NCBI RefSeq assembly: GCF_047276495.1
Contig: NZ_CP178543.1
Location: forward strand, 2,666,001-2,730,000
Origin: Capilliphycus salinus
GTDB lineage: Bacteria; Cyanobacteriota; Cyanobacteriia; Cyanobacteriales; Microcoleaceae
Direction: 5' to 3'
DNA: 64,000 nucleotides
Part shown: one piece after another, positions 41,733-51,360 of the stretch
How positions within the stretch are numbered: position 1 is the first letter of the stretch
How the letters are laid out: each line of letters starts with the position of its first letter
The notes under the pieces: generated by a model
Told to the model about the DNA's origin: nothing
What the model saw: only the letters and a program-made list of their open reading frames with translations
Database searches by the model: none
Program-made: the position numbers and the translations under genes

Positions 41733-41963
41733 ATGGAACAAAACCGGAAGTTTTTGTATCCTCGCTACAAATACAGAGGTGAAGCCACCCCAGAAAATAT
41801 CGCATTTGATGGTCAACTGCAAGAATTTGCCGCTCAGGTCAATATGATCGCAGGTTTACACACAGGAGGAAAGTTATCTTCTCAAGAATCTTACCAGCGC
41901 CTCAAACAGTATTGGAAACAGGTAAAAACGGCTCGTCAACAGTGGGGAATTGGCAGTCACTAA
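41733..41963 (+). CDS. Small conserved cyanobacterial protein (DUF7219-like)
   Basis: From the ATG at 41733 the protein is 76 residues, beginning MEQNRKFLYPRYKYRGEATPE. The pattern FLYPR-x-x-YRGE-x-TPEN, followed by a helical region ending WKQVKTARQQWGIG, matches a small cyanobacterial family I know as DUF7219, function unknown. GGAGGA at 41721-41726 sits 6 bases before this ATG, which decides the start against an upstream ATG at 41655. A strong UUCG hairpin follows the gene. Confidence 0.75.
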   Translation: MEQNRKFLYPRYKYRGEATPENIAFDGQLQEFAAQVNMIAGLHTGGKLSSQESYQRLKQYWKQVKTARQQWGIGSH

Positions 41964-42000
41964 AATTATCCCTACAGCCAGTAACAATAATAAACACGAT

Positions 42001-42020
42001 AAGAGCGGTTCGCCGCTCTT
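42001..42020 (+). terminator. UUCG-loop hairpin after the small cyanobacterial gene
   Basis: AAGAGCGG and CCGCTCTT form a perfect 8-bp stem closed by a TTCG tetraloop. Only a short T-containing tail follows, so it may act as a terminator or as an mRNA-stabilising 3' end. Confidence 0.65.
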
Positions 42021-42566
42021 ATTTGCTTAAGGAGTTTTTCGGCCGAACAATAAAAGGGGAGAAGTTGAGGATAGATATTCATCCTCAAAAAACAGTTGAC
42101 GGGAGGGATTGCAGAGAGTAAGCTGAAAGCGATTGATCTGTCAACTCCCACACTCAATCTTGAAAACAGCCCAAAGATAGCCTTTGTTATATAAAGCGCA
42201 AAAACAAATATGTAAAAATTTGATGAAGCTGGCCCTCAACAGTAGTTTTGCAGACAGAGGCTAGGTTAAACTAGGTGAGGCAAACCTTGTGAACTCCGAG
42301 TTTTCACCGAAGATTGCCAGATAGAGGAAGCGATCTACATCCTAAGTACACCAACTGGCTGAAGAAAGCATAGCCCATGCAAAACAAGGAAACAATGCAA
42401 AATAGATATCAATTCCATTCCTCATTGTTTTTAACTTTCAGTATTCGGTTTGGCGATTTTCAAGATGAAAACAGTATTGAAAACCGTAACCAAACACTGT
42501 CGATGCCAACTTCAGAATTGATATCCCCTTGGTAGATCTGATTTAGCCCTCTCTAACCCACTTGTT
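42021..42566. other. Leader region of the exopolysaccharide cluster
   Basis: About 545 bases lie without a recognised gene before the flippase. A 51-codon frame at 42377-42532 exists but has no recognisable features. The length suggests a regulated promoter or long leader for the polysaccharide genes. No palindrome or known riboswitch was identified. Confidence 0.4.
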
Positions 42567-43916
42567 ATGTCCTCAGTTAAAAAGCAGGCTGTTAAAGGCA
42601 CAATCTGGACAGTAGTTGGTTACGGTGGAAGTCAAGCCCTGCGTTTGGGCAGTAACCTGATTCTCACCCGCCTCCTGGTTCCGGAATTGTTTGGTCTGAT
42701 GGCTCTGGTGTATACATTCATTACGGGTGTAGCCTTGTTTTCAGACATTGGGATTCGTCCCAGTATTATCCGCAGTCCTCGTTGGACCGATCGCGTTTTT
42801 CTCAACACCGCCTGGACGCTACAAGTCATCCGAGCCTGTTGGATTTGGATCGGATGTGTGATTCTCGCATGGCCCGTCTCTCAATTCTACAACGATTCCC
42901 GGTTGCTGTGGTTGCTTCCCGTTGCGGCTTTCACCGTTTTTATTAATGGATTTAGTTCCACCTCAATGGCGACACTCAGTCGCAAACTCGAGATTGGAAA
43001 AATCACCCGGTTGGAGATGACTACCCAGATTATCTCCCTGGCGGTTACGATTATCTGGGCTTACATCAGTCCAACGGTTTGGGCGTTAGTCGGCGGAAAT
43101 ATTGTTTCTAGTCTCATTAAAACCCTGTGGAGTCATCGCTTAGAACCCGAGACATCTAACTGGTTTGCTTGGGATAAAGACTCGATTAAAGAAATCATGT
43201 CTTTTGGGACCTGGGTTTTTGTCTCGACCATGATGACTTTTTTGGCTTCCCAGGCGGACCGATTAATTTTAGGAAGACTGTTTACCCTTCAATTATTGGG
43301 AATTTATACCGTTGCTTTTACCTTTGCAGATTTGCCCAGACAGGTGGTTCACCGCATTAGCCAACAGGTAATGTTTCCGGTGATCTCCAAATATGCCGAC
43401 CTAGAGCGATCGAGCTTGCGAGCTAAAATCTTACAAAAGCGCAAGTTTCTGTTAATAGGATTGGCTGTTTTAGTCACCATTCTTGCCAGTTTTGGAGATC
43501 TCATCATTGAAACGCTCTACGATGAGCGATATCAGCAAGCGGGATGGATGTTACCCATTCTCGCCGTTGGACTGTGGCCGTTATTATTATCCGCAACTAT
43601 CGATCGCGCCCTGTATGCCATTGGAAACCCCAAACCCGTAGCATTCGGTCACTTTCTCAAATTCTTCTACATGATCACACTACTGCCGGCCGGATATAAA
43701 ATTTTTGGGATTCCCGGTGCGATCACCGTTATTGCTTTTAACGACCTCCCCAGTTATTGTGCGGTCAATTATGGATTGTGGCGAGAAAAACTCACCTGTA
43801 TTTCCCAAGATTTGCAAGCCACAATACTGTTGTTAGGTTTACTTTTTGCCGTGTGTTTTACTCGCTATTCCTTAGGGTTTGGCTTGCCGATCGATAGTCT
43901 GTTACAATCGCCGTGA
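42567..43916 (+). CDS. Wzx-like polysaccharide flippase (MOP/PST superfamily)
   Basis: The 449-residue protein has about 12 hydrophobic segments and the N-terminal style (KGTIWTVVGYGGSQALRLGSNLILTRLLVPELFG) of oligosaccharide flippases. Such proteins turn lipid-linked sugar repeat units across the inner membrane before polymerisation. It heads a run of polysaccharide genes on the same strand with a Wzy-like polymerase next, supporting a Wzx/Wzy-dependent pathway. The lipid-linked sugar it handles cannot be told from the sequence. Confidence 0.9.
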   Translation: MSSVKKQAVKGTIWTVVGYGGSQALRLGSNLILTRLLVPELFGLMALVYTFITGVALFSDIGIRPSIIRSPRWTDRVFLNTAWTLQVIRACWIWIGCVILAWPVSQFYNDSRLLWLLPVAAFTVFINGFSSTSMATLSRKLEIGKITRLEMTTQIISLAVTIIWAYISPTVWALVGGNIVSSLIKTLWSHRLEPETSNWFAWDKDSIKEIMSFGTWVFVSTMMTFLASQADRLILGRLFTLQLLGIYTVAFTFADLPRQVVHRISQQVMFPVISKYADLERSSLRAKILQKRKFLLIGLAVLVTILASFGDLIIETLYDERYQQAGWMLPILAVGLWPLLLSATIDRALYAIGNPKPVAFGHFLKFFYMITLLPAGYKIFGIPGAITVIAFNDLPSYCAVNYGLWREKLTCISQDLQATILLLGLLFAVCFTRYSLGFGLPIDSLLQSP

Positions 43917-44148
43917 TCGAGCTAAAACGCTTGACACCCCCACTTCAACCCAACCAGTCCTTCTCATTTCTATCGATTCTTCAGCAATACCCATCGATCG
44001 CCCACTCCGATGAATTACACCCCCAAACACCCCATGATGATCGAGTCAATGCCTGAGATTTGATCCCGATTGAATCCATCAGCCTCCAACAGTCCAATTG
44101 AGAAAACTAAAATAAAGTTATCTGAAGTCGAATTATCGAGAGTAGCGA

Positions 44149-45564
44149 ATGACTCCCCAAGCTCAACTTGTACTCCGAATCTGGTTGCCGATCGTCCTAG
44201 CTTTGTTTAAGTTTCTTCCGGCTCGCAAAGCAGTAGTCAGTAGCTTTATCGTTTCCTGGTTATTTTTGCCTCAAAGAGTTTTATTTATGTTCCCCGGTCT
44301 TCCGGACTATAACAGAACATCTGCCACTTGCTACAGTATCTTGCTCGCTACTTTTATTTTCGATTCTAAACGTTTGAATTCATTCAAATTTGGCTGGCTC
44401 GATATTCCCATGTTGGTTTGGTGTATCTGTCCGTTTATTTCATCGATGACCAATAGTTTAGGGGCTTACGATGGGATAGCAGGACTTTTGGATCGAACCA
44501 TGCAGTATGGAGTTCCTTACTTTCTTGGCCGCATTTACCTCAATGACCTAGTGGGAATGCGCCAACTGGCGATGGGGATTTTTGTCAGCGGGTTGATCTA
44601 CGCGCCCCTGTGTTTGATTGAAAGTGTGATCAGCCCCCAGTTGCACCGCATCGTTTACGGTTATCACGGGATTCACGAATTTGGTCAATCTGTTCGTTTA
44701 GGAGGCTACCGACCCAATGTTTTTATGATACACGGTTTGAGTGTCGGGGTGTGGATGATGGCGGCTTTGCTGGTGTCAATTTGGCTGTGGCAGTCGGGCG
44801 TCCTTCAAAGTTTTTGGAATGTTCCCATGAACTTGCTCGTTGGCTTTCTGTTTGTGACTCATCTTTTGGTTCGATCAACCGGCGCTTATCTTTATACAGT
44901 CTACGGCATTGTGATTTTGTTGGTCGCTAAGTTTTTGAGAATTTCACTTCCTTTATTGGCATTGGTTTCTGCTTTATCTTTTTACCTGTTTTTGGGAGCA
45001 ACCGGAAACTTTACCGGTGATAAAGCCGATACAATTATTTCGGTGGCTACCGATATTGCCGGGGAAGAACGCGCCCAGTCCCTAGAATTTAGATTTGATA
45101 ATGAAGAATTACTCGTCGAAAAAGGTCTAGAACGAATCGTTTTTGGATGGGGTGGCTGGGGAAGAAATCGCGTATTTGATTATAACTGGGCCGGGGAACT
45201 CGAAGATATTTCTGTTACCGATAGTTTATGGATTATTGCCTACGGTGTTAATGGAGTTGTCGGTTTGAGCGCCGTTTTTGGATCGATATTTTTGCCCGCT
45301 CTCGCCTTTGCATTCCGTTATCCGGCTACCACTTGGTTAACGCCCAAGGTGGGGCCTGCTGCTGTTATTGTTGTGATTACGGTTTTATATGCCCTTGATT
45401 GTACCTTAAATAATCAGTTTAATCCGGTTTTTACTTTGGCGACTGGCGGTATAGCCGGGTTGTGTTTGAGGAAGCCCGAACCTGCACGGCGACCTTTAAA
45501 ATCAGCCAAACCAACCCCCCGAAAACTTCCAGAGTCCCGCTCTGAAAGTTTAAATTTAAGATAA
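44149..45564 (+). CDS. O-antigen polymerase/ligase-like membrane protein (Wzy-like)
   Basis: The 471-residue protein has about 10-12 membrane helices and a long loop near residues 285-345 with the ERAQSLEFRFDNEELL and GWGGWGRNRVFD segments, comparable to the periplasmic loop of O-antigen polymerases and ligases. It probably joins repeat units in the periplasm. Sequence conservation in this family is low, so the call depends on topology and on the flippase gene 230 bases upstream. The C-terminal 30 residues are Pro/Arg-rich and cytoplasmic. Confidence 0.78.
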   Translation: MTPQAQLVLRIWLPIVLALFKFLPARKAVVSSFIVSWLFLPQRVLFMFPGLPDYNRTSATCYSILLATFIFDSKRLNSFKFGWLDIPMLVWCICPFISSMTNSLGAYDGIAGLLDRTMQYGVPYFLGRIYLNDLVGMRQLAMGIFVSGLIYAPLCLIESVISPQLHRIVYGYHGIHEFGQSVRLGGYRPNVFMIHGLSVGVWMMAALLVSIWLWQSGVLQSFWNVPMNLLVGFLFVTHLLVRSTGAYLYTVYGIVILLVAKFLRISLPLLALVSALSFYLFLGATGNFTGDKADTIISVATDIAGEERAQSLEFRFDNEELLVEKGLERIVFGWGGWGRNRVFDYNWAGELEDISVTDSLWIIAYGVNGVVGLSAVFGSIFLPALAFAFRYPATTWLTPKVGPAAVIVVITVLYALDCTLNNQFNPVFTLATGGIAGLCLRKPEPARRPLKSAKPTPRKLPESRSESLNLR

Positions 45565-45619
45565 TGGTTTTAGTGATTGAGTTCAATAGATTTCAACGGC
45601 AATCTTTTAGATTTTTCCC

Positions 45620-47389
45620 ATGAAAACCTCACCGTTCAAACTCAAAAATTATTTCATCTTTTTTAGCGTTGGAATTGTTTTGTTTTCGAGTCTATTGCCC
45701 GGATTATATAATCGGGTCAACGCTTGGTTATTTCCCCATTTACCGGAGATTACCCTGAGCCAAAACTCCAACTCAAATCCCAATAACGATGATTCTCCCC
45801 TCGGGATTAATTTAAGCGGAATTGCCCCTTGGTCTTCCCAATTGCCCTTTTTAAATTACTTTAAATCTTCTCAAGCCTGGATTACTCAGTGTACCAATTC
45901 CGATCCGGGTTGTCAAGGAGAATGGAATACCAAAGAACAAGATATTTTAGACTTAGATGAACAGGGTTGGGTCAAGTCTTTACCCGCTCCCGAAGATTCT
46001 CCCAAATATACTCGGGTGAGTTCGTTGTTGTTGCGAGGAATACCCAACCATTTTCCCTCGGGTCAATATCTTGTTTTGTACGACGGAGAGGGAACAATAG
46101 AATATAGTTTATCCGCCAAAAAGGATGAAGACGCATCAACTCCCGGTCGAGATGTGATTAATGTCGATGCTTCTCAATCCGGCGGGGTTTTGGTGACAAT
46201 TACCGCAACCGACCCCAACAAAACCGGGAATTATCTCCGCAATATTAGGGTGATTTACGCCGAAGATGAACCTTTATATCGCAGCGGGGAACTTTTTAAT
46301 ACGGCTTTTCTGGAAAGAATTAAAAACTTTAGATCTTTGCGTTTTATGGATTGGATGGGAACCAATCATTCCAAACAAAAAGAATGGAAAAATCGACCGA
46401 CGCCGGACATGGCTTCTTACGGGGTCAAAGGGGTTCCTCTCGAAGTCATGGTGGCTTTGACGAATAAGGTTCAAGCCGATCCTTGGTTTAATATGCCTCA
46501 CATGGCGACCGATGAGTATATGAGGAATTTTGCTCGATCAGTTAAGGAAAGTCTCGACCGGGATCTGAAGATTTATGTTGAGTTTTCTAATGAAGTTTGG
46601 AATTGGCAGTTTAAACAAACTCATTATGCTCTCGAAGAAGGTCAGAAGCGTTGGGGAAAGGATAAAAAAGATGCTTTTCGACAATGGTATGGAATGCGAA
46701 CCGCTCAAATGTGCGATATTTGGAAAGATGTTTTTGCCGATCAAAAAGATCGGGTGACTTGTGTGGTGGCGACTCAAGTCGGTTGGAAAGGCTCCGAAAA
46801 AGATATTTTAGATTGTCCCTATTGGGTGGCGGAAGGAAATAAGGCTTGTTATCAACATCAGATCGGGGCTTATGCGATCGCCGGATATTTTGGGGCTTCT
46901 TTAGGTCATCCCGAAAATGTTAGTAAAGTTGAGTCTTGGTTAAAAGAAGGTGATGGCGGTTTTCAAAAGGCTTTTCAACAGTTGAAAACTGGAAAATTAT
47001 TGTCTGAGGGAAGACCGGATAGTTTACCTCAGGTGAAAGAATTGTTTTCTTATCATGCTGAGGTGGCTAAAGAAAAAGGCTTGAAGTTAATGGCTTATGA
47101 AGGGGGACAGCATATCGTTGGCCGCAAAGATGTGGTGAATAATGAACAGTTGACCGAGTTTTTTATCGAACTGAATCGTCGTCCCGAAATGTATGAACTT
47201 TACAGCCAGTTATTTCAAGATTGGAAAGCGGTGGGGGGAACAATGTTTATGCACTTTGTTGATGTTGCCAAACCCACCAAGTGGGGAAGTTGGGGAGCGT
47301 TGGAGTATGTGGATCAATCCGAGTCTCCGAAATATGATGCTTTGATGGACTTTATGACCGAAAACTCTTGCTGGTGGGAGGGATGCTAA
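45620..47389 (+). CDS. Secreted glycoside hydrolase-like protein of clan GH-A type
   Basis: An N-terminal membrane segment (about 10-30) anchors or exports the protein. The body holds two features expected of clan GH-A (beta/alpha)8 hydrolases: EFSNEVWN (about 316-323), the Asn-Glu of the acid/base, and MAYEGGQH (about 493-500), a possible nucleophile Glu. It carries no recognised carbohydrate-binding module, though the N-terminal beta-rich part (60-215) could be one. Placement between polymerase and sulfotransferase genes suggests trimming or releasing the exopolysaccharide. I could not assign a specific GH family. Confidence 0.65.
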   Translation: MKTSPFKLKNYFIFFSVGIVLFSSLLPGLYNRVNAWLFPHLPEITLSQNSNSNPNNDDSPLGINLSGIAPWSSQLPFLNYFKSSQAWITQCTNSDPGCQGEWNTKEQDILDLDEQGWVKSLPAPEDSPKYTRVSSLLLRGIPNHFPSGQYLVLYDGEGTIEYSLSAKKDEDASTPGRDVINVDASQSGGVLVTITATDPNKTGNYLRNIRVIYAEDEPLYRSGELFNTAFLERIKNFRSLRFMDWMGTNHSKQKEWKNRPTPDMASYGVKGVPLEVMVALTNKVQADPWFNMPHMATDEYMRNFARSVKESLDRDLKIYVEFSNEVWNWQFKQTHYALEEGQKRWGKDKKDAFRQWYGMRTAQMCDIWKDVFADQKDRVTCVVATQVGWKGSEKDILDCPYWVAEGNKACYQHQIGAYAIAGYFGASLGHPENVSKVESWLKEGDGGFQKAFQQLKTGKLLSEGRPDSLPQVKELFSYHAEVAKEKGLKLMAYEGGQHIVGRKDVVNNEQLTEFFIELNRRPEMYELYSQLFQDWKAVGGTMFMHFVDVAKPTKWGSWGALEYVDQSESPKYDALMDFMTENSCWWEGC

Positions 47390-47527
47390 CTTTGTAAAAA
47401 TTTAATAAAATCCAAAAAACAATGATAAACTAGAAAAAGAATTTTCAGAGAAAGAAATAGTGTTCAATTACACTATTTTAAAAGGGGTTTGTCTCCCGAA
47501 AACTTCCCATGCAGAGGCAATAGATTA

Positions 47528-48484
47528 ATGCAGGACAATTCTCATTGGATTTCTGAACCTACCTTTCTTGTGGGCGCTGAACGCTCAGGTACAACTGTTT
47601 TAAGATTGATGTTAGGGCATCATCCCAAAATAGCCTGGTGTAATGAGTTTGAATATGCTGTAGATTTATTGTCAGATCAAGGGCAATGTCCCGACTTAAA
47701 TCAATATTATGAGTGGTTAGAAACTCATCGCATCTTTCGAGCGACCGGGTTTGAAATTGACCGCAGCCTGAATTATCCCGAACTGATCAATAGTTTTCTG
47801 GTTCAACAACGGGATTTAGAAGGGAAAAGTATTGTTGGGGCTACGGTTCACCGCCACTTTGATCGCGTGTTGCACATTTGGCCCGATGCCCGTTACATTC
47901 ACATTATTCGAGATGCTCGAGATGTGGCTCGTTCCTGTATCGGTATGGGTTGGGTGGGTAACGTTTGGTATGGTGTAGAACGTTGGCGCCAAGCCGAACA
48001 ATTATGGAATCAAGTCAAACAAATTGTTCCCGAAAATAGACGGTGTGAACTCAGTTATGAAGAATTAATTGCCGAACCGGTTTTAACCTTGACCAGGGTT
48101 TGTGAGTTTCTGGGCGTGGGTTACGATGAGGAAATGTTCGATTATACTAAAAACAGTAGATATGAATTTCCTGACCCGAAATATATAGCCCAATGGAAAC
48201 GGAAAATGTCGGAACGAGATGTACAGTTAGTTGAGAAAAAAATCGGCAATTTATTAGTCGAACGGGGCTATGAACTGAGCGGATATCCGCCGATTAACGT
48301 CACACCAATGATGGAGAAACAACTGAAAATCGAAAATTGGTGGGGAAGACTGCAAGGCCGGGTAGAACGCTTGGGATGGCCTTTGGTTATCGAATATTAT
48401 ATAGCCCGAAAGTTGGGTTCCAAGGAGTGGCAAAAGAAAGTTAAACTGCAAATTAATGCGGTTTATCAAAGCCGACTGAAGTAG
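47528..48484 (+). CDS. Sulfotransferase family protein 1
   Basis: The start of the protein has a PAPS 5'-phosphosulfate loop, GAERSGTTVLRLML (about 16-29). YIHIIRDARDVARSCIGMG is the 3'-phosphate motif. These define cytosolic-type sulfotransferases that move sulfate from PAPS to a hydroxyl. I use ATG 47528 (MQDNSHW) behind GAGG; the frame is open 13 codons further. It is not closely similar to the other three in this cluster and resembles the branch acting on carbohydrates or other small acceptors. The acceptor here is probably the exopolysaccharide. Confidence 0.87.
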   Translation: MQDNSHWISEPTFLVGAERSGTTVLRLMLGHHPKIAWCNEFEYAVDLLSDQGQCPDLNQYYEWLETHRIFRATGFEIDRSLNYPELINSFLVQQRDLEGKSIVGATVHRHFDRVLHIWPDARYIHIIRDARDVARSCIGMGWVGNVWYGVERWRQAEQLWNQVKQIVPENRRCELSYEELIAEPVLTLTRVCEFLGVGYDEEMFDYTKNSRYEFPDPKYIAQWKRKMSERDVQLVEKKIGNLLVERGYELSGYPPINVTPMMEKQLKIENWWGRLQGRVERLGWPLVIEYYIARKLGSKEWQKKVKLQINAVYQSRLK

Positions 48485-48567
48485 GGAAGACCATTTTAAA
48501 TATTCCCCAAAATTCAGACTTTTTTCTCAAATGCTGAAGCTTGTAAACCTTGTAATTGATAAAGCTA

Positions 48568-49530
48568 ATGTCTCTGGCGATTATTATTCTGAATTACCGG
48601 ACACCGAAGCTGGTTATTGATTGTTTAGCTTCTCTTGAAACGGAAGTTAAAATTGATCGCGATACCGTTATTGTTGTCGATAATGCCTCCGGCGATAACT
48701 CTGTCGAAATGATTGAAGCCGCGATCGCCGAAAAAAACTGGAGCAACTGGGCGCGAGTTTTAGCCTCTCCGGTGAATGGGGGATTTTCTGCGGGAAATAA
48801 TGTCGGAATTAAATCAGTAGAAGCGGATGCTTATCTGCTATTAAATAGTGATACAATTGTAAGGAAGGGCGCGATTGATTCACTGTTAAAGGCAAGGTCA
48901 GCCTATCCGGAAGCGGGGTTAATTAGCCCCCGTTTGGAATGGCCAGATGCCAAACCTCAAATCAGTTGTTTTCGTTACCATTCTCCCTGGAGTGAACTCA
49001 TTGCATCGGCCGCAACCGCACCCGTCACCCAACTTTTGAAAAAATACGATGTCCCCATCCCCGTCTCCAACGTTCCCTTTGAACCTCAGTGGACAAGTTT
49101 TGCTTGTGTATTAGTTCGTCGGGAAGTGATCGAGCAAGTGGGATTAATGGATGAAGGATATTTCATGTATTACGACGACGTAGACTATTGTCGTCGAGCC
49201 AGAAATGCGGGTTGGAAAATTCTTCACTGGCCCGAAGCGAGAGTCGTTCATCTGCGAGGGGGAAGTGGTTCTGTCAAATCAGAAGTTGCGGCGCGAAAAC
49301 GACCCCGACCTTATTTGTATGCGTCGAGATCGCGATACTTTGCCAAATTCTACGGATTTTTAGGTTTAGGTTTAGCTAACTTTTGTTGGTTAGTCGGTCG
49401 AACGATTTCCCTCGCTCGCGAGTTAGCCCAACATAAACCCCCCCATATCTGCGAGTACCAAGCTCAAGATATTTGGATGAATTGGCAAAACCCAATGAAA
49501 CCCCCACTATTACCCGAAAAACAACAATGA
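48568..49530 (+). CDS. Glycosyltransferase family 2, rhamnosyltransferase-like
   Basis: The GT-A signatures are clear: IIILNYRTP at the start, VVDNASGDNS, a metal-binding LLNSDT (about 92-97) in DxD position, and MYYDDVDYCRRARNAGW (about 191-207), typical of GT2 enzymes that add rhamnose or related sugars to growing glycans. The start ATG at 48568 is chosen because the N-terminal strand begins immediately. The stop codon overlaps the next sulfotransferase start as ATGA, so the two are translationally coupled and likely act on the same polymer. Confidence 0.9.
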   Translation: MSLAIIILNYRTPKLVIDCLASLETEVKIDRDTVIVVDNASGDNSVEMIEAAIAEKNWSNWARVLASPVNGGFSAGNNVGIKSVEADAYLLLNSDTIVRKGAIDSLLKARSAYPEAGLISPRLEWPDAKPQISCFRYHSPWSELIASAATAPVTQLLKKYDVPIPVSNVPFEPQWTSFACVLVRREVIEQVGLMDEGYFMYYDDVDYCRRARNAGWKILHWPEARVVHLRGGSGSVKSEVAARKRPRPYLYASRSRYFAKFYGFLGLGLANFCWLVGRTISLARELAQHKPPHICEYQAQDIWMNWQNPMKPPLLPEKQQ

Positions 49531-50426
49531 GCAAATATCCAGACTTCATCATCATTGGTGCAATGAAATGTGCAACTAGCACCTTGCATAAGCAACTCGC
49601 TTTGCAACCGGGTCTCTGTATGAGCGAACCAAAAGAACCCTATTTCTTCAGTAATGATGAAGTATATGCTAAGGGAATAGAATGGTATCTTTCTCTGTTT
49701 AAAGGTGCCGGGGAAAATGACCTTTGCGGCGAGTCCAGTACCCACTATACGAAGTTACCGACCTATCCTGAAACCATTAAACGTTTAAACCAACATTGTC
49801 CGAATGCCAAGTTTATTTATGTGATGCGTCATCCGATTGATCGGTTGATTTCTCAATACATCCACGAATGGACAATGCGAGTGATTTCGGTTGATATTAA
49901 CTCGGCAGTCGATCAACATCAAGAACTGATTGATTATAGCCGATATACGATGCAATTAGAGCCATATTTTGAAACCTTTGGCTCCGATCGCGTTCTTCCC
50001 CTGTTCTTTGAAAGGATGTTAAGCTCTCCCCAAGAAGAATTAGAAAGAGTCTGTAAATTTATCGGTTATTCGGGTCAACCGCAATGGGATTTTGAACTCG
50101 ATGCGAAAAATGTTTCGACCCAACGTTTGCGTAACAGTGTTTGGCGGGACTTTTTAACCGAAACTCCCGGTTTGCGAGAATTGCGCCGTTGGTTGGTACC
50201 TAAAGAAGTTCGGGACAAGGTGAAAGACTTCTGGACGATGAAGGAAAAACCCAAGTTAGCACCGGAAAAAATAGAACAATTGGAGGCAATTTTTGATCGG
50301 GATTTGGCCGAACTCGGCTCTTGGTTGGGAATAGAATTGAATTGCAAAAACTTTAAAGGAATGGTCAAAGAAACGGAAAGAAATTGGGTTGCTGTTCCCC
50401 AGAAATCCTTATCCAAGTCCGCTTAA
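49527..50426 (+). CDS. Sulfotransferase family protein 2
   Basis: The protein starts MSKYPDFIIIGAMKCATSTLHKQL, a PAPS-binding loop of the heparan-sulfate sulfotransferase type, and continues with FIYVMRHPIDRLISQYIHEW as the 3'-phosphate site. EPKEPYFFS follows the usual spacing. Its ATG overlaps the stop codon of the preceding glycosyltransferase (ATGA). The closest relatives in style are carbohydrate O-sulfotransferases, which fits sulfation of a sugar chain in the cytoplasm before export. Confidence 0.9.
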   Translation: MSKYPDFIIIGAMKCATSTLHKQLALQPGLCMSEPKEPYFFSNDEVYAKGIEWYLSLFKGAGENDLCGESSTHYTKLPTYPETIKRLNQHCPNAKFIYVMRHPIDRLISQYIHEWTMRVISVDINSAVDQHQELIDYSRYTMQLEPYFETFGSDRVLPLFFERMLSSPQEELERVCKFIGYSGQPQWDFELDAKNVSTQRLRNSVWRDFLTETPGLRELRRWLVPKEVRDKVKDFWTMKEKPKLAPEKIEQLEAIFDRDLAELGSWLGIELNCKNFKGMVKETERNWVAVPQKSLSKSA

Positions 50427-50488
50427 GTGCCGGTAGATTTTTCCAAACTAAAACTGTTGCATCATCATTTAAAAAGAAGGACAAAAAA

Positions 50489-51304
50489 ATGATTAAAGGT
50501 TTGATCAAAAATGTTGCCTATCCCCTGATAAAATCTTACCCCGATTTTTTAGTCATTGGAGCGCAAAAAGCCGGAACAACTTCCCTGTATAACTATTTAA
50601 TTCAGCATCCTCAAGTGATCGGAAATGAATCTTGGAAAGAGATTCGTTATTTTGACTTACAGGAAAATTACAGTCAGGGGTTGGGTTGGTATTTGGGAAA
50701 TTTTCCCTCGAAACGAGAAAAGGGAGACCGACTCACCTTTGATGCTTCGCCAAGCTATCTCTATTTTGATTATATTCCCGAATTAATTAAAAAGGATTTG
50801 GGCAATATTAAAATGATTGCCATCCTCAGAAACCCCGTAGATCGGGCCTATTCTGCTTGGCAAATGTATCATAGCTTTGCCGATAATTCTCACGATCATC
50901 TCCGCAATATTGCCGATGAAAGAAGCTTTAAACAAGCCGTAGACGACGAGTTAAACGGTTTATCGGCGAAATATCCTTTCGATTATATTAATCGAGGAAA
51001 ATATGCTCACCAACTGCAAAACTACTACAAGCATTTTAACAAAGAAAACTTGCTGGTCTTGAACTTTAGTCAGTTTAAAGAAGATGTAGAAACCTTACTC
51101 AATAGCACCTGCGACTTTTTGGGGATAGCACGTTTTAGCCCTGAAAAACTGCAAGAATTCAAACAGACAAAATACAATGCAGGAAAATACAAAGTCGAGA
51201 AAAGCGAGTCCGATCGGGAGGTCATCGCGCAATTAAAAGAATATTTTGTTCCCTACAACGAAGAACTTTATACTTTGTTGGGACAGCGTTACACCTGGTC
51301 ATAA
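50489..51304 (+). CDS. Sulfotransferase family protein 3
   Basis: Key motifs are IGAQKAGTTSLYNYL (5'-phosphosulfate loop), the RYFDLQENYSQGLGWY segment and MIAILRNPVDRAYSAW (3'-phosphate site). The ATG at 50489 is preceded by AGAAGG at 8-base spacing. It is a clear tandem paralogue of the next gene (shared ENY-x-GLGWYL, FPSK, APSYLY-like and NIKMIAILRNP segments), so the pair arose by local duplication. Confidence 0.9.
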   Translation: MIKGLIKNVAYPLIKSYPDFLVIGAQKAGTTSLYNYLIQHPQVIGNESWKEIRYFDLQENYSQGLGWYLGNFPSKREKGDRLTFDASPSYLYFDYIPELIKKDLGNIKMIAILRNPVDRAYSAWQMYHSFADNSHDHLRNIADERSFKQAVDDELNGLSAKYPFDYINRGKYAHQLQNYYKHFNKENLLVLNFSQFKEDVETLLNSTCDFLGIARFSPEKLQEFKQTKYNAGKYKVEKSESDREVIAQLKEYFVPYNEELYTLLGQRYTWS

Positions 51305-51360
51305 ATTTCGGATATTCGGCTAATTTTTGCGGCATCTTATCGAGTTGAAAAGCGATAATC

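Noticed and set aside
42377..42532. 51-codon frame before the flippase gene
   Set aside because: It has no ribosome-binding site, no motif and ordinary composition; probably chance.
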